64,000 nucleotides of DNA from Notospermus geniculatus (GCA_002633025.1 NMRB01000756.1:211554-275553); one strand, 5' to 3'. Shown: positions 43,680 through 53,494, counted from the first letter of the stretch. Made by a program: numbers and translations. The notes: a model not told the origin generated them from the letters alone.

Positions 43680-44747
43680 ATTGTACCGGATTGCTCACCC
43701 AATACCGTTCAGTATACAAGCGTGTCACCACCAGTGCCCCCTCCCCAACATTTACCACCAGAGTACCACTGTTGGTCGCCGCCAGAGGCACACTCAACCT
43801 CGTACCCAGGGGTTGGTGCGCTCCTGGGCTCTGGGTTGACGCTTACAAACCCGGGTCTCATAGCTGAATTCCGGCCTGCGATTGGTCGCCCGAAGTAGGA
43901 GGCAGTGATGTCACAAAATTGTGACTATTATTAGTAAATGAAGCACGTGGATTGCATAGCGCGATTGTCAATGAATGAAAATGAGATTATAATGATCATA
44001 GGCCTACGGGCCTTATATAGGCCCTCATGTCCTAGTTAGAGCATACCTACCTTAGAACATCACATACACATCACACTACAACTGTTTCGGAAGGGCAATC
44101 TGCTGACCGTTGATAGCTCATTAGCATAATTCGTGCTACACTGCACAGAGGGCACCACAAGTCGGTGGTTACAATAATTAAAAACCAGGGCCTATTTCAG
44201 CAATATTTTTATGTTTTCGACGTTGAAAGTAGTTAATTTCATCGATCTATATTCGATTATATTAAGTAAAGAAAAAAGAGACTGTAGAAACCTTCGACAT
44301 CCGGCTTCGGCAATTTCCGTGAAATCTCCAGTGGGGAATTGAGATAGTGATTCCATGGGTTAGTGAGCGAGTTAGGTCCGAGGTTGTCTGAGCGAACAAA
44401 ACCACTGGGAACGAGGTTGAGGCACGCCAATACCTGCCATCAGAGGGTCATCGGTTTTTACCACTGGTGGTTTGCTACCGATGGCACTTCGGGGGAAACT
44501 GGGGGTTGTCGCTGCCCCACGCACCTGGTCTGCCACCGGTGGCCCGTCGGTGGCTACCCACTGCCCATCTGCCCCTCATATGCCACCAGAGGCCCACTGA
44601 TCCTTACTGTCTGGGTTCGTAACAACCCGCCCTGGTGTAAAGTTTTTCAGTGTTTCCGTGTCCTCCATTGTCGTCGCTTATTCCGTCAGACAATAGAAGG
44701 GAACACTCTGAATCGTTACACCGACCAATGATAGCATTACCACACGG
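43680..44747. other. Intergenic, repeat-bearing; no gene
   Basis: Contains CCACC-rich repeats (43725-43800, 44450-44610) including GCCACCGGTGGC, and the phrase GGTCCGAGGTTGTCTGAGCG, which recurs at about 62785. It also carries a short copy (44634-44722) of the MITE found at 50739-51030. No ORF of note. Confidence 0.5.
44634..44722. mobile_element. Internally deleted MITE copy
   Basis: Begins GGTGTAAAGTTTTTCAGTGT and ends GTTACACC, sharing ends and the CTTATTCCGTCAGACAATAG phrase with 50739-51030. Confidence 0.7.
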
Positions 44748-44756
44748 TATTTAAAT
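44748..44756 (+). promoter_or_regulatory. TATA box TATTTAAAT
   Basis: 36 bases upstream of the ATG at 44784. Confidence 0.7.
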
Positions 44757-44783
44757 GGTTTAACGTTGATCGATCATTTAAAG

Positions 44784-45257
44784 ATGACCGACATTGCCAG
44801 GGGACATCGATACCATCGTAAATTCCAACAAATATTTATGAACATCACTAATGTTAACCAAATAAAACAGTACTTTGGAAACAAATTTCAAAGAATTTTA
44901 AAACCTTTTATTAACGACACGGACAGAGTTGTATGTTACAAGGAGGTTCCAATTTTAAACAGACGCGCCGACTTAATAATGACGCTACCGAATACAAATG
45001 TAATTATCGTTGTGGAATACAAAACTCATTTTTTCAGTCCAAGAACAAAATTTGCCAAGATCATCAGATCCAGAGATCTGAAGCAATGCATTTCGACTTG
45101 CAAAAATCTATTATTATGTCTCAAAAGAAATGAGAGTGTCATCCCCGCATTGTCACCGAATGCCACAAACGTGATTGTTATGGGTGTATTGTGGGTGTTG
45201 GAAAGGAACAAATCCGAACGAATAGAAAAGTGTTTTCATTGCGTCCTGTCCAAATAA
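44784..45257 (+). CDS. UL24-like PD-(D/E)XK nuclease
   Basis: 157 residues from the first ATG (44784), which follows the TATA box by 36 bases. An N-terminal RGHRYHRKF block is followed by NRRADLIMTLP (D63) and VIIVVEYKTHFFSP (E78, K80): the D..ExK signature of a PD-(D/E)XK nuclease fold. Later segments (KQCISTCKNLLLCLKR, NVIVMGVLWVLER) match the helix and last strand. The herpesvirus UL24 family shows the same order: a small basic N-terminus, RxPD, then IELKT followed by a Phe, and a C-terminal beta strand. UL24 proteins act in the nucleus and are core in most herpesviruses. Assignment is by motif order, not alignment. Another restriction-like nuclease is the main alternative. Confidence 0.65.
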   Translation: MTDIARGHRYHRKFQQIFMNITNVNQIKQYFGNKFQRILKPFINDTDRVVCYKEVPILNRRADLIMTLPNTNVIIVVEYKTHFFSPRTKFAKIIRSRDLKQCISTCKNLLLCLKRNESVIPALSPNATNVIVMGVLWVLERNKSERIEKCFHCVLSK

Positions 45258-45290
45258 GTCGAAACTTTCTACCACTATGGCAGTAGCAAA

Positions 45291-45345
45291 ACACCAGACA
45301 GCATCTACCCGCATGCATCCAATATCCCAGAAAATAGAATTCAGA
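45291..45345. repeat. Decayed copy of the phosphatase 3' end
   Basis: Alignable with about 45506-45561 in the adjacent gene (shared CACCAGACAGCAT, CGCATCCA/GCATCCA, ATAGAATTC). Same orientation; codons no longer conserved. Confidence 0.6.
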
Positions 45346-45410
45346 AAATGTTTAAAATGACAAGCTATACTTTCCGATCACAGTACAACTTTGAAGGAAT
45401 TCCAAATAAA

Positions 45411-46154
45411 TCAAAACTTCCTATCGCAGTTGTACATGTTGTATCTGCTCTTTACATTATAACTCTTCGCGCGTATCGAATGAGATCCGGTTATGCTGAG
45501 TATAACACCAGACAGCATATGTCCGTATACGCATCCAGTATCCAGGCAGATAGAATTCCGAAAGTACCTAATCTCCGCTGGTTTCGCTGATTTCGCATTC
45601 CTGTCGCAACACAACTCTGAATGGTGTCCAAACAAGATCTTCTGAGATCCGAAATAACGCTTAATCCAGTCCGTCGGAGCGTAGGTGAATACGTACGGGT
45701 CAGTTTCATTCAACTGTTTGGTCACATCTATTCCAGCGTGCACGCATATCACGCTATATTCAGGTAGTCTTATTGCATAAGGCCACGTTTTTATGAAGTC
45801 TGAATGAATTTGTTCCCTTCTAATCCATCGGTCTTCGTGATTTCCCTTGAGTGGGAAAATGTGACTTGGGTGAGCTTTCACAAATTCGATAAGTCTTTTA
45901 GAAGACGGACCCTTTTCGACGACGTCGCCTAAAAGTATGACCATAGCGTCTCTGCGAAACGTGACGTCACCTTTTCTCACCGTTATCATTCTGGTCAATT
46001 TCAATAAGGCTACGAGTTCTATATAGCAACCGTGACAATCACCGACAACTAATATTCTTCTAGACGAAACATTTGTGATTGTGTGTATATAACCACCCTC
46101 GGTCAGATCAGACGTCTCTCTTTCTATCTTCATATTCGCTGATTCCTGTGGCAT
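45411..46154 (-). CDS. Calcineurin-like (ApaH/PPP-type) phosphatase
   Basis: 247 residues. Metal-binding motifs are in order: GDCHG (38-42), GDVVEKG (76-82), GNHED (104-108), VHAG (138-141), GHH (176-178), and a C-terminal LDTGCVYG (204-211), the mark of ApaH/bacterial PPP-like enzymes. All expected catalytic residues are present, so an active metallophosphatase (Ap4A hydrolase or protein phosphatase) is likely. No introns. It sits convergently with the UL24-like gene. A TATATATA box lies about 75 bases upstream of the ATG, farther than in neighbours. Not part of the herpesvirus core set as I know it; probably acquired from a host or microbe. Part of its 3' end is duplicated just downstream. 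Confidence 0.85.
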   Translation of the reverse strand: MPQESANMKIERETSDLTEGGYIHTITNVSSRRILVVGDCHGCYIELVALLKLTRMITVRKGDVTFRRDAMVILLGDVVEKGPSSKRLIEFVKAHPSHIFPLKGNHEDRWIRREQIHSDFIKTWPYAIRLPEYSVICVHAGIDVTKQLNETDPYVFTYAPTDWIKRYFGSQKILFGHHSELCCDRNAKSAKPAEIRYFRNSICLDTGCVYGHMLSGVILSITGSHSIRAKSYNVKSRYNMYNCDRKF

Positions 46155-46720
46155 TGTCGTGTCTGTACCCTCAACTCCTCAACCTTTCAACATCAGCGAT
46201 GTTATGATTTCGAACGAAATGTGTTTCTATATATATTCATGGAAACAGAGGTTTTACCATCCCCTCGATAGTTGACCAATCATATCGCCAGAAAATTTCA
46301 AGATCACTAGTTCACAGATAATCCACCGGTGGCATTAGTACCACTCACTCTCTTTCACCATGAATGGTATCATACCATCTGGTTATAAACGGTTCAATTA
46401 TTCCAATCATTCAGTTGCTCACATGCCACAAAGAGATCACACACGTCTCAAAAACTTTGGTCAATAAAATTCGATTGTAATTTATTTCTTTGTTGTGGTT
46501 TTCTAATTTTCTTGTTCGCACACCGTTCCGCGCAGTGTGTTTTGGGTGGCTTCTTACAATATGATCTCTAATGGTGAATTCATTCTAAACCGACTGATAG
46601 AGAGGTTGGGGAATCGAAATTATGCCGTATGGCACTGATAGACACGGGTTGGAAACATTTGTGAGACAAGTTACCATCCACTGAAAGACACTATTAGCGA
46701 GGAAACTCGCGTGTTCTTAC
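46155..46720. other. Intergenic region, no gene
   Basis: Holds a TATATATA box (46225-46232), CCACCGGTGG at about 46322, the near-palindrome ATGGTATCATACCAT at about 46365 and an AATAAA at about 46465. Divergent/3' flank of two minus genes. Confidence 0.5.
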
Positions 46721-49582
46721 TTATTTCGCATTGAACCAAAGATCTAAAAGCGTTCTCTTTCCACCGATGTCATCTTGATCTTGAATGACCCTTTTTCTCG
46801 TCGATTTATTTGACCCAGCGCACACTCCTTTGGCCAGCACCTTATTACACGTAGCGAAGTATGTCCGTAATTTGGGGGTTTTGTAATTGTTCAGTAAATC
46901 AATGATATTTTCTCCTTTGAAAATGTACTTGAAGATACATTCCAAATTATGAACGACTTTGCATCTGATGTGTTTATAATCTACCAGGGTTCTTGGATTC
47001 TTCCTGATGAAATCAACGGTTTCACCTTTAAGTCTCTTAGAATTCTCTAAATTGACGATAAACACATAGTTCACTCTCTGACTCTCCGTCGATCCGGATA
47101 TGATTTCACCTCGTTGAATCATTCGTTTCATCAAATCAACGTGTAGTAAACTTTCATTGGCATATTGCTTCCCTTGATGAACCGAAGATGATTCAACGTA
47201 CATTTCAAGATCAAATTGACGGAGGTCGATTTTTTTGATAATTTCTCGAGCATACTGCAGAGCCCCCCGCTTGTCGAAATTCATCAAATACTCAAATATC
47301 TTTTCGTTGGCAATTCTCAACAGTTTCATGGTGTTCCTCCTCTTATTATGCACTCCCATATATCGTATTCCAATAGGCCGTTTGTCGATGTAACCTTTAT
47401 AAATGTAGCGCTTTTTCCCAAACTGAAGGAATGGGAAGCATGTTTTCTCATTTTGAAGTAAGATGGGATCTTCAAAAGGTCTCTTCAGCTCGTCATCGCC
47501 GTGATTAATTATGTGTGCAATTTCGTCGCACGTACTGTGACAAGATTCTATTTTCTCATTGTGGTCTTTGAAATCCGATTTCATTTTAACAAAAACGCTA
47601 TCGGTATCCCCGTATATAACATCGCACACATTGGAAAACCTGTCCCGGATGATGTCACAAACCTGGCGTAACATGGACCTGCCAATGGCGGTAATTGAAT
47701 TTGCGATGTGAAAATTGGGCAAGTATTGTTCGTCACAACCTAATAAACCGTAAAATGTATTTGACGAAAGCTTATACGTGAGCTGGCGCCTATCATATAT
47801 CAATTTCAGTGTGTCGTCTCTTTCAGTCTTGCATAATTTCTTGAACTTGGTTCGCTCCGAATCCAACTGATGTAGAATAGAGGATAATAAAGACTGCTGT
47901 ATGTGTGTCTTGACAAAAACCACGGGGTTGTTGTCTGGGTATCGAACGTCCTGAACTACGATATAATCATGATTTTCAACCAATCCCAATCGTTCAACTG
48001 TACATATGTCTGTTATGGTCGTGAAACATAAATTATAGGCTCTCATAATACTGGGGTATAGGGAGCGAAAGTCCAACACTCCCACAGCCGCGTCATCTAC
48101 GTACTTGGGATTGGTGTCTAAAACAAGTGCGCCTTGAACATTTTGTTTTAATTCTGCAGAAATTCGCGATTCTATAATATAATTATTTTCCACACACTTT
48201 TTGTAAATCAATGTGAAAGGGATTATCAGTACTCCCCTGGAACATAAGTCGGTTAGACAGGAGGAGCAGAGTTGGGCTCGAATAATCAACGATCCTATAA
48301 CATTTAGGACTTTAATAAGCCTTACGACCAGCAGACTGTCCTGCAAGCAATATTTGCCCAATACAGCCCTTGTCGTCGGTGATTCTTCGAATAATTGGGA
48401 GATTTTGTCATAGGACACGTCTGGATATTTACCACACTTGAGAAATCTTTGTGAGAAATCATCTAAACGATTCGAGGTCGTTTCGCCGCCGAATTCTCTG
48501 CTCAGAAAATCGTACGCGTCTAATATAATCCTACCGGAACAAAAACACCTTTTTTTATCACCAAACTCCCGCACGGTAATGAAGGTCTTCAGTTTACGCC
48601 CCCAGTCCAACAAAAATCCGGTAGATAATGTCGCGCATCTTTTTATTATATGGGAGATATCAAACTTTATAATGTTATAGCCGGTCACAATGTCTGGGTC
48701 GACATTTTGGACGTGATCTCTATATTGCCTAAGTAAATGAGCTTCATTTTCGGCGATATTCAGCGTGCATGGTATGTGGTGGGAATGAATCGGATCCAAT
48801 TCGTCTATCCCGTCTTGTTTATCCATGTGTATCGGATCACAATCGCCGATCGTGAACAGGTCTTTTGACGTGATGCATTGTTTAGCGGTCTCGTATACAA
48901 CTGAAGAAATTTGAATAACGGGAAATTCTCTATATTTAGAGATGTTGTAATCTGTCTCAATGTCAAAACACAATACTTTTAGATTTGGTTGAATCGGATC
49001 AGAGATGCTCAATTGAATGGGAGTGACGTTCGAATAATGTACAAAGTACTCCGTGTATGATTTTCGGTAGAGACCAGTGTGGCGTTTAAGACAGGCGGTT
49101 TTTTTCACCGAAATACTTTGATACCCGTCAATGTTGTTGTGAATCATAAATTGAGAACACTCGCTCTGTTTCGTTTCCCAGACGCGGTAACGTCTTTTCA
49201 GATGAACTACGAGAGGATATTTATCTGCCGTGTTGAAAAGTGTTATCTTATATACGGTCTTTCCAAAGTCTCTTTGACTTTCAAAGGGGGTTAAAAGGTG
49301 TCTTGTCTCTTTGACAATCGATCTGATGCAGTTGTTAAAACGCAAATTCAAATCGAGTTGAAGTGTGTTGCAATCCGGTCGTTCAGTCTCCGAGGATATG
49401 TAGAAAAAGGGAAAAAATCCATACGTGTGGAAAATTATCACTCTGTCTTTTTTTTTCGTGATCAATGAATATACTGATATTTTTTTGTATTTATCACTTG
49501 TCCAGGTCAAAACTTCAGACATACATGGCAAATCAGATGCCTTGAATGTATTATTTTCAATGCTGATGATCGTACTACGCAT
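46721..49582 (-). CDS. Family-B DNA polymerase, herpesvirus-type
   Basis: 953 residues, one uninterrupted frame. 3'-5' exonuclease: DIET (207-210), NIIKFD (303-308) and YCLQDSLL (411-418). Polymerase: motif A DFRSLYPS (504-511), motif B KLSSNTFYG (604-612), motif C YGDTDS (657-662) and KKRY (723-726). All catalytic acids are intact. It copies the viral genome in the nucleus. The length is a little below mammalian herpesvirus polymerases (about 1000-1240). The tail ends KRTLLDLWF, reminiscent of a processivity-factor-binding peptide. Start: ATG at 49582, with a TATTTATA box 34-41 bases upstream. Malacoherpesvirus affinity is inferred from context; a BLAST search would decide it. Confidence 0.95.
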   Translation of the reverse strand: MRSTIISIENNTFKASDLPCMSEVLTWTSDKYKKISVYSLITKKKDRVIIFHTYGFFPFFYISSETERPDCNTLQLDLNLRFNNCIRSIVKETRHLLTPFESQRDFGKTVYKITLFNTADKYPLVVHLKRRYRVWETKQSECSQFMIHNNIDGYQSISVKKTACLKRHTGLYRKSYTEYFVHYSNVTPIQLSISDPIQPNLKVLCFDIETDYNISKYREFPVIQISSVVYETAKQCITSKDLFTIGDCDPIHMDKQDGIDELDPIHSHHIPCTLNIAENEAHLLRQYRDHVQNVDPDIVTGYNIIKFDISHIIKRCATLSTGFLLDWGRKLKTFITVREFGDKKRCFCSGRIILDAYDFLSREFGGETTSNRLDDFSQRFLKCGKYPDVSYDKISQLFEESPTTRAVLGKYCLQDSLLVVRLIKVLNVIGSLIIRAQLCSSCLTDLCSRGVLIIPFTLIYKKCVENNYIIESRISAELKQNVQGALVLDTNPKYVDDAAVGVLDFRSLYPSIMRAYNLCFTTITDICTVERLGLVENHDYIVVQDVRYPDNNPVVFVKTHIQQSLLSSILHQLDSERTKFKKLCKTERDDTLKLIYDRRQLTYKLSSNTFYGLLGCDEQYLPNFHIANSITAIGRSMLRQVCDIIRDRFSNVCDVIYGDTDSVFVKMKSDFKDHNEKIESCHSTCDEIAHIINHGDDELKRPFEDPILLQNEKTCFPFLQFGKKRYIYKGYIDKRPIGIRYMGVHNKRRNTMKLLRIANEKIFEYLMNFDKRGALQYAREIIKKIDLRQFDLEMYVESSSVHQGKQYANESLLHVDLMKRMIQRGEIISGSTESQRVNYVFIVNLENSKRLKGETVDFIRKNPRTLVDYKHIRCKVVHNLECIFKYIFKGENIIDLLNNYKTPKLRTYFATCNKVLAKGVCAGSNKSTRKRVIQDQDDIGGKRTLLDLWFNAK

Positions 49583-49615
49583 TTGGTAAATGTCACCACC
49601 GCTGTCGATGTCAAC

Positions 49616-49623
49616 TATTTATA
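49616..49623 (-). promoter_or_regulatory. TATA box of the DNA polymerase gene
   Basis: TATAAATA on the minus strand, about 34-41 bases before the ATG at 49582. Confidence 0.7.
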
Positions 49624-49822
49624 GGACGGATTTTTCGATTGTAAAAATACCATACCTTACAATGCCACGGTTTGAGACTATCTGTGTAGTTTGTATCTAT
49701 CTATCTATTCGCTGTGTCAAATTTGCTCTTACGCCTTATTCCAATGATAAGGGTGGTATTAGACCATTGCCGCCTTTTTGAATAGAGGTGTACTAGTATT
49801 ATACAAAAGCGAATGTACTCAG

Positions 49823-50470
49823 TTACATATGGAAGATTTGACGTATATGATGTTTTCTACAAAATTCTTTCACCAGTCTAATCACGTCTTCCAAGACAAC
49901 TTCTTTAGATCTTGAGGCGTCTACAGTTTTCACCGTTGGTTCGTTTTGTAGCCAAGTCTCGTGAAATTCGTGCAAGGTTTGCAGATAATCAAGCGTGATG
50001 CGATTTTCACCTTGTCTATTTCTTTGTTGAACTCGTTCCAGACATGTTTCTGGATCGCATTTCAAGTAGATGACCATGTTATGTTTTTCATTCGGTATAC
50101 TCGATGCCACCGCGTTCGTCATTTTCCCTAAAACTTCACATTCAAGGGCCGACAGCATCCCATTATGGCGTGCAACTTTAACAAAGACGTTATAAGTCGA
50201 TAGGATGGACCTTTCAATAATACTAATAGCCCCCTGTGATTTCATCGCCCTGGCGTTTTGTTCAACTGCAGACGCTAGTGTCAATGTTTGAAATAAACAT
50301 GCATATTTTAGAGGATCTTGATAGTACAGATCTAAGACATTTTCCCCGTTAAATGATTCCCACACCGAGACTTCCTCTGGAAAAGCCGCAATTGCTAAAT
50401 TTCTACCAGCAATTCCTTCGATCAGTTCGCTCTTACCAGATGCAATATTACCTTCAATTGTGACTAGCAT
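49823..50470 (-). CDS. Deoxynucleoside kinase (dCK/dGK/TK2-like)
   Basis: 215 residues from the ATG at 50470. The longer frame to 50575 is rejected because a TATAAATG box (50497-50504) lies between the two starts. P-loop GNIASGKS at 7-14; a WESF block (37-40); ERS (86-88), the DRS/ERS catalytic block; LID region ERVQQRNRQGEN (145-156) with Arg residues that contact phosphate. This is the animal/virus dNK fold, distinct from alphaherpesvirus TK in size. It phosphorylates deoxynucleosides to feed the neighbouring DNA polymerase. No introns, unlike host dNK genes. Viral or captured; function likely intact. Confidence 0.9.
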   Translation of the reverse strand: MLVTIEGNIASGKSELIEGIAGRNLAIAAFPEEVSVWESFNGENVLDLYYQDPLKYACLFQTLTLASAVEQNARAMKSQGAISIIERSILSTYNVFVKVARHNGMLSALECEVLGKMTNAVASSIPNEKHNMVIYLKCDPETCLERVQQRNRQGENRITLDYLQTLHEFHETWLQNEPTVKTVDASRSKEVVLEDVIRLVKEFCRKHHIRQIFHM

Positions 50471-50496
50471 TGTTAGGAAAATATGAGGTCTACACC

Positions 50497-50504
50497 ATTT
50501 ATAG
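50497..50504 (-). promoter_or_regulatory. TATA box of the deoxynucleoside kinase gene
   Basis: CTATAAATG on the minus strand, about 30 bases before the ATG at 50470; it decides the start. Confidence 0.65.
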
Positions 50505-50738
50505 TCGCTATATATAGACGTGTGTAAGTGGGTGGTAATCCAACCCCGTTGCTGAAGAGGAATTTTGAAAAGCAAGCAAGATTAGGTGGATCCACCACCC
50601 CTCGCAATTTCCACGTATAAGCTAAAGGATGCATACTTCCGTCGGATTTAGACCCATTGCACGATGAATCCCAGTTCGTCACAGAAAAGTGTTCTCAAGG
50701 CGGAGTTATGCAATGTGATGTATTACACCTTCTATATA

Positions 50739-51030
50739 CAGGTGTAAAGTTTTTCAGTGTTTCCGTATGTCAGTATTCCACCTATTGTTCTGGAAACGCC
50801 ATCCAGGCCTACCTGGGGCAGTGCGTCATTCTCCTATTGACGTCAGGGGTATGAATGATGTAACAGGAGGTGTAGTCACGTGATGTCCCTGGCGTGTCAG
50901 GATGGGAAACACTGGCAAATAGATCAACACGTTTCTCTGTGTGTTCTCAATTGTCGAGTTACGGCTTATTCCGTCAGACAATAGGAGGGGAACACTCAGA
51001 GGTGGGAAACACTCAAAAACGTAACACCTG
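50739..51030. mobile_element. MITE with TA duplication next to terminase
   Basis: Ends CAGGTGTAAAGTTTTTCAGT and the inverse complement of CAGGTGTTACGTTTTTGAGT; 26-bp arms with 3 mismatches, flanked by TATA/TA. It carries no ORF. A deleted copy is at 44634-44722. It is placed directly before the terminase promoter, without any sequence gap. Confidence 0.8.
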
Positions 51031-51079
51031 TATAGTAAATAACCGTGTAGATTTTTTTCAATTGTTATTTAATGGATTG

Positions 51080-51086
51080 TATAAAG
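51080..51086 (+). promoter_or_regulatory. TATA box of terminase exon 1
   Basis: TATAAAG, 33 bases upstream of the ATG at 51113. Confidence 0.7.
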
Positions 51087-51112
51087 ATCTTTGGTGAATT
51101 TTAAAACGGGTT

Positions 51113-51994
51113 ATGTTACATTTTTGTCAACAAAGTGCATCAGACAGTGTGGAAGATATCAGCATATCTTTACCAAAAACCAACGCGCTCTATGAATTGT
51201 CAACAGTGCACAACAAAACTTTCATTCAGAATGACATTCTATTTAAATCTTATTATTCATGTGACACAATTTTCAAAGACATCCTTGAAAGGACATACGT
51301 AAACTTATACCACGATGTTGTAAAGTTACGATCGTCGTCAAATAAAGATCGTTGCAGACAGCTCGATATGACTTCCTATTTGAACCTTCTTAAAGACGAT
51401 AAAGAAATGGAGAATGAAAACGTAGAAACGGCATCCGAGGACAAACAAGATCGCATTTTTGTGAACTCAGTGAAACAGTTTTCTAGTGACAAAAATGTAC
51501 AGTGCATTTATAAATGGATATTGAAACTACAGTTTTTGTTGCAAAATGTTAAACGGACGCCATGCGTACTTGAGGCGTTCCAAAAGGGTTTAATTCTCCA
51601 TGCGGTTGTATTTATAGCCATGAACACGTGTAACAATTTCATTTTTGAAATTACTAATTTATTAATGCACACGTTTAGCATAGAATCTGTATCGAAACTG
51701 CAAGAATTTAGCAACAAAATAGCGGCCTACACAGTTCCTAGAAGGCATGGAAAAAGTCTCGTGTCAATACTTATTCTAATCAGCTGCTTGATATCTATAC
51801 CTGGGATCAAGTTGTGCTATATGGCACATCGTCTGCAATTGCTCAAGTCCGTGTTTGAAGAATGTATGGAGTATTTAAACAGGTGTACACAAGATTTCAC
51901 GTACAGGAACGAGAAGAGTATTACCGTGAACCACAAAGTGGAGGGTCAGCTCGTCTCAAGTCAACTGGAATTTCTCTGCACGCAGAGTAAAGAT
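51113..51994 (+). CDS. Terminase ATPase subunit, exon 1 (UL15-type, TRM3)
   Basis: 294 codons from the ATG at 51113 to a consensus donor GTAAGT at 51995-52000, ending in phase 0. The ATPase P-loop VPRRHGKS is at residues 208-215, followed by a hydrophobic strand and the AHR block (YMAHRLQLLKSVFEE). This is the deviant Walker A of herpesvirus terminases, VPRRHGKT, with adjoining xxYTAHIRxxxxxVFxE. The protein powers genome translocation into capsids. Reading past 51994 gives a stop after 14 codons. Exon 2 is at 57942. Exon 1 overlaps the antisense gene at 51961-53424 by 34 bases. A two-exon terminase is a herpesvirus hallmark. Confidence 0.92.
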
Positions 51995-53424
51995 GTAAGT
52001 AATGGGTGTGTTATGGCTATGTCGGCATTATCCTTTTGATCTTGATCATATAGTTGTAGAAAATTGACCCAGTAATCCGTTATTTGAGAATGTTGCAGGT
52101 CAATCCGACCAGTAACACCGCTATTTCTAGAAGATAAAAGGTAAAATCTATTTTGAATCGGAGAGATGCACAGGCAAAATAGTTCCCTTTGATTAACGCA
52201 GGGTGCCACCCCTGATCGGAGCCTGTCTGAACACGTGGTGTCTGTACAGCAGTTGACTCGAGTCGACTCGGTTGGGGGTGGAATATCGCGAATTCCAGTT
52301 TGAAAAATATCATCCCCGCTATCCATGTCGATCAACCTTATTAAAGCGAATGTTTTGTGATCGCGAGTCTCTTGTATGTGAGATAATTTCACGAGCACGG
52401 GACGAGAGGTTAAAAAAGTGTTTTTGAAATTATTCATATCGTATTGATGCGAAGGCATTTCGAATGTTATGCTAATATACATGTGAGCGGAATGTTCGTC
52501 GCTAATAAACCTTTGAAAAAGACGTAAGCCGCATTCTAGCATGGGAAAATAGGTGAGACAATTCATATCGATGTTCTGCTTGGTATTACAACATAAAAAG
52601 GCAATTGGAATGTGATAGTTTAAGGGGTACAACTCGTTAGCAGACACTGACCAGTCTTTACAGTCGACCAAAGACAGCAACAGCGTTTCAAAGAACAATC
52701 GATTATGACGCAGTGGATGCGTCTGCGATAAATCCATTCGATCATCCTTACCCACATAATGAACATTCTCCAAAAAATCACTATTCAGGACAGCAGTTAA
52801 CAACTGTTTAAGATAATGGTAATGCAGTAGGTTAAAGTGATATTCGACTAGATATTCATAGGCAATAATGTCCTGAACGGCATTGACGGGTCGATTGACA
52901 AGATGTTCATAACGTTTTACAAACTGGTCTAAATGTTCACTGTTGAACCACACCAAAGTCAAACTGGATGTCGCTGTTCTCGCACACTCGCGGAGACCAG
53001 GAATGTCCAAAAGATGAGTACATGTAGGATTGGCTTTTACCACATCTTTCTGATCAGCGATGTCCAAAATTTCACTGACTGTATTGTTAAATTCGTTTGT
53101 CTTCTTGTCATTCCGTCTCGTAATAAACTTCCTCGGCATCGTACCGAGTATGGTTGACACGTGATAGATTTTAACGTTTCCCCCCGCATTAAGTTCCAAA
53201 ATGGATTCGACAAAATCGAATGGTTCTTCCAAAGTTATCAGTAGCACACTGTACTCGTCGTCCAGTCGGTATGATACAGAACTTCGATACCGGGTGTATT
53301 TTCCGCGCAGTGTTTGTCGATAAACTATTGGACCGTGTTTAAAGTCGGCATCGAACATGAAAAACAGACATCTGTCCTTGTATGTTTCAGAATGTCGCTT
53401 TAAATGTTCGTAAAGTAGATCCAT
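51961..53424 (-). CDS. Unknown 487-aa viral protein, antisense in the terminase intron
   Basis: Start chosen at the ATG at 53424 (MDLLYEHLKRH); a TATTTAAAAT box (53451-53460) lies inside the longer frame that begins at 53469. Soluble, mixed composition, with a Cys cluster near residues 399-420 (VNCCTDTTCSDRL), another CLC, and no clear membrane helix. Its 3' end overlaps terminase exon 1 by 34 bases. By position alone it could be the analogue of UL17 or UL16 (capsid vertex/tegument), which sit antisense in the UL15 intron of HSV-1, but I see no motif that proves this. Full length and uninterrupted. Confidence 0.8.
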   Translation of the reverse strand: MDLLYEHLKRHSETYKDRCLFFMFDADFKHGPIVYRQTLRGKYTRYRSSVSYRLDDEYSVLLITLEEPFDFVESILELNAGGNVKIYHVSTILGTMPRKFITRRNDKKTNEFNNTVSEILDIADQKDVVKANPTCTHLLDIPGLRECARTATSSLTLVWFNSEHLDQFVKRYEHLVNRPVNAVQDIIAYEYLVEYHFNLLHYHYLKQLLTAVLNSDFLENVHYVGKDDRMDLSQTHPLRHNRLFFETLLLSLVDCKDWSVSANELYPLNYHIPIAFLCCNTKQNIDMNCLTYFPMLECGLRLFQRFISDEHSAHMYISITFEMPSHQYDMNNFKNTFLTSRPVLVKLSHIQETRDHKTFALIRLIDMDSGDDIFQTGIRDIPPPTESTRVNCCTDTTCSDRLRSGVAPCVNQRELFCLCISPIQNRFYLLSSRNSGVTGRIDLQHSQITDYWVNFLQLYDQDQKDNADIAITHPLLTSLLCVQRNSS

Positions 53425-53450
53425 CGCAATTAATAACTGTCGAATTTGCG

Positions 53451-53460
53451 ATTTTAAATA
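53451..53460 (-). promoter_or_regulatory. TATA box of the 487-aa gene
   Basis: TATTTAAAAT on the minus strand, about 36 bases upstream of the ATG at 53424. Confidence 0.7.
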
Positions 53461-53494
53461 GTATAGCACATCATCTTCAAATAAAAACTACGTA

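Noticed and set aside
49823-50575. 250-aa version of the deoxynucleoside kinase
   Set aside because: The extra N-terminus spans the TATA box and has no family similarity.
51995-52039. Terminase exon 1 as a complete 308-aa protein
   Set aside because: The last 14 codons follow a consensus donor and lack family similarity; Walker B and nuclease lie in exon 2.
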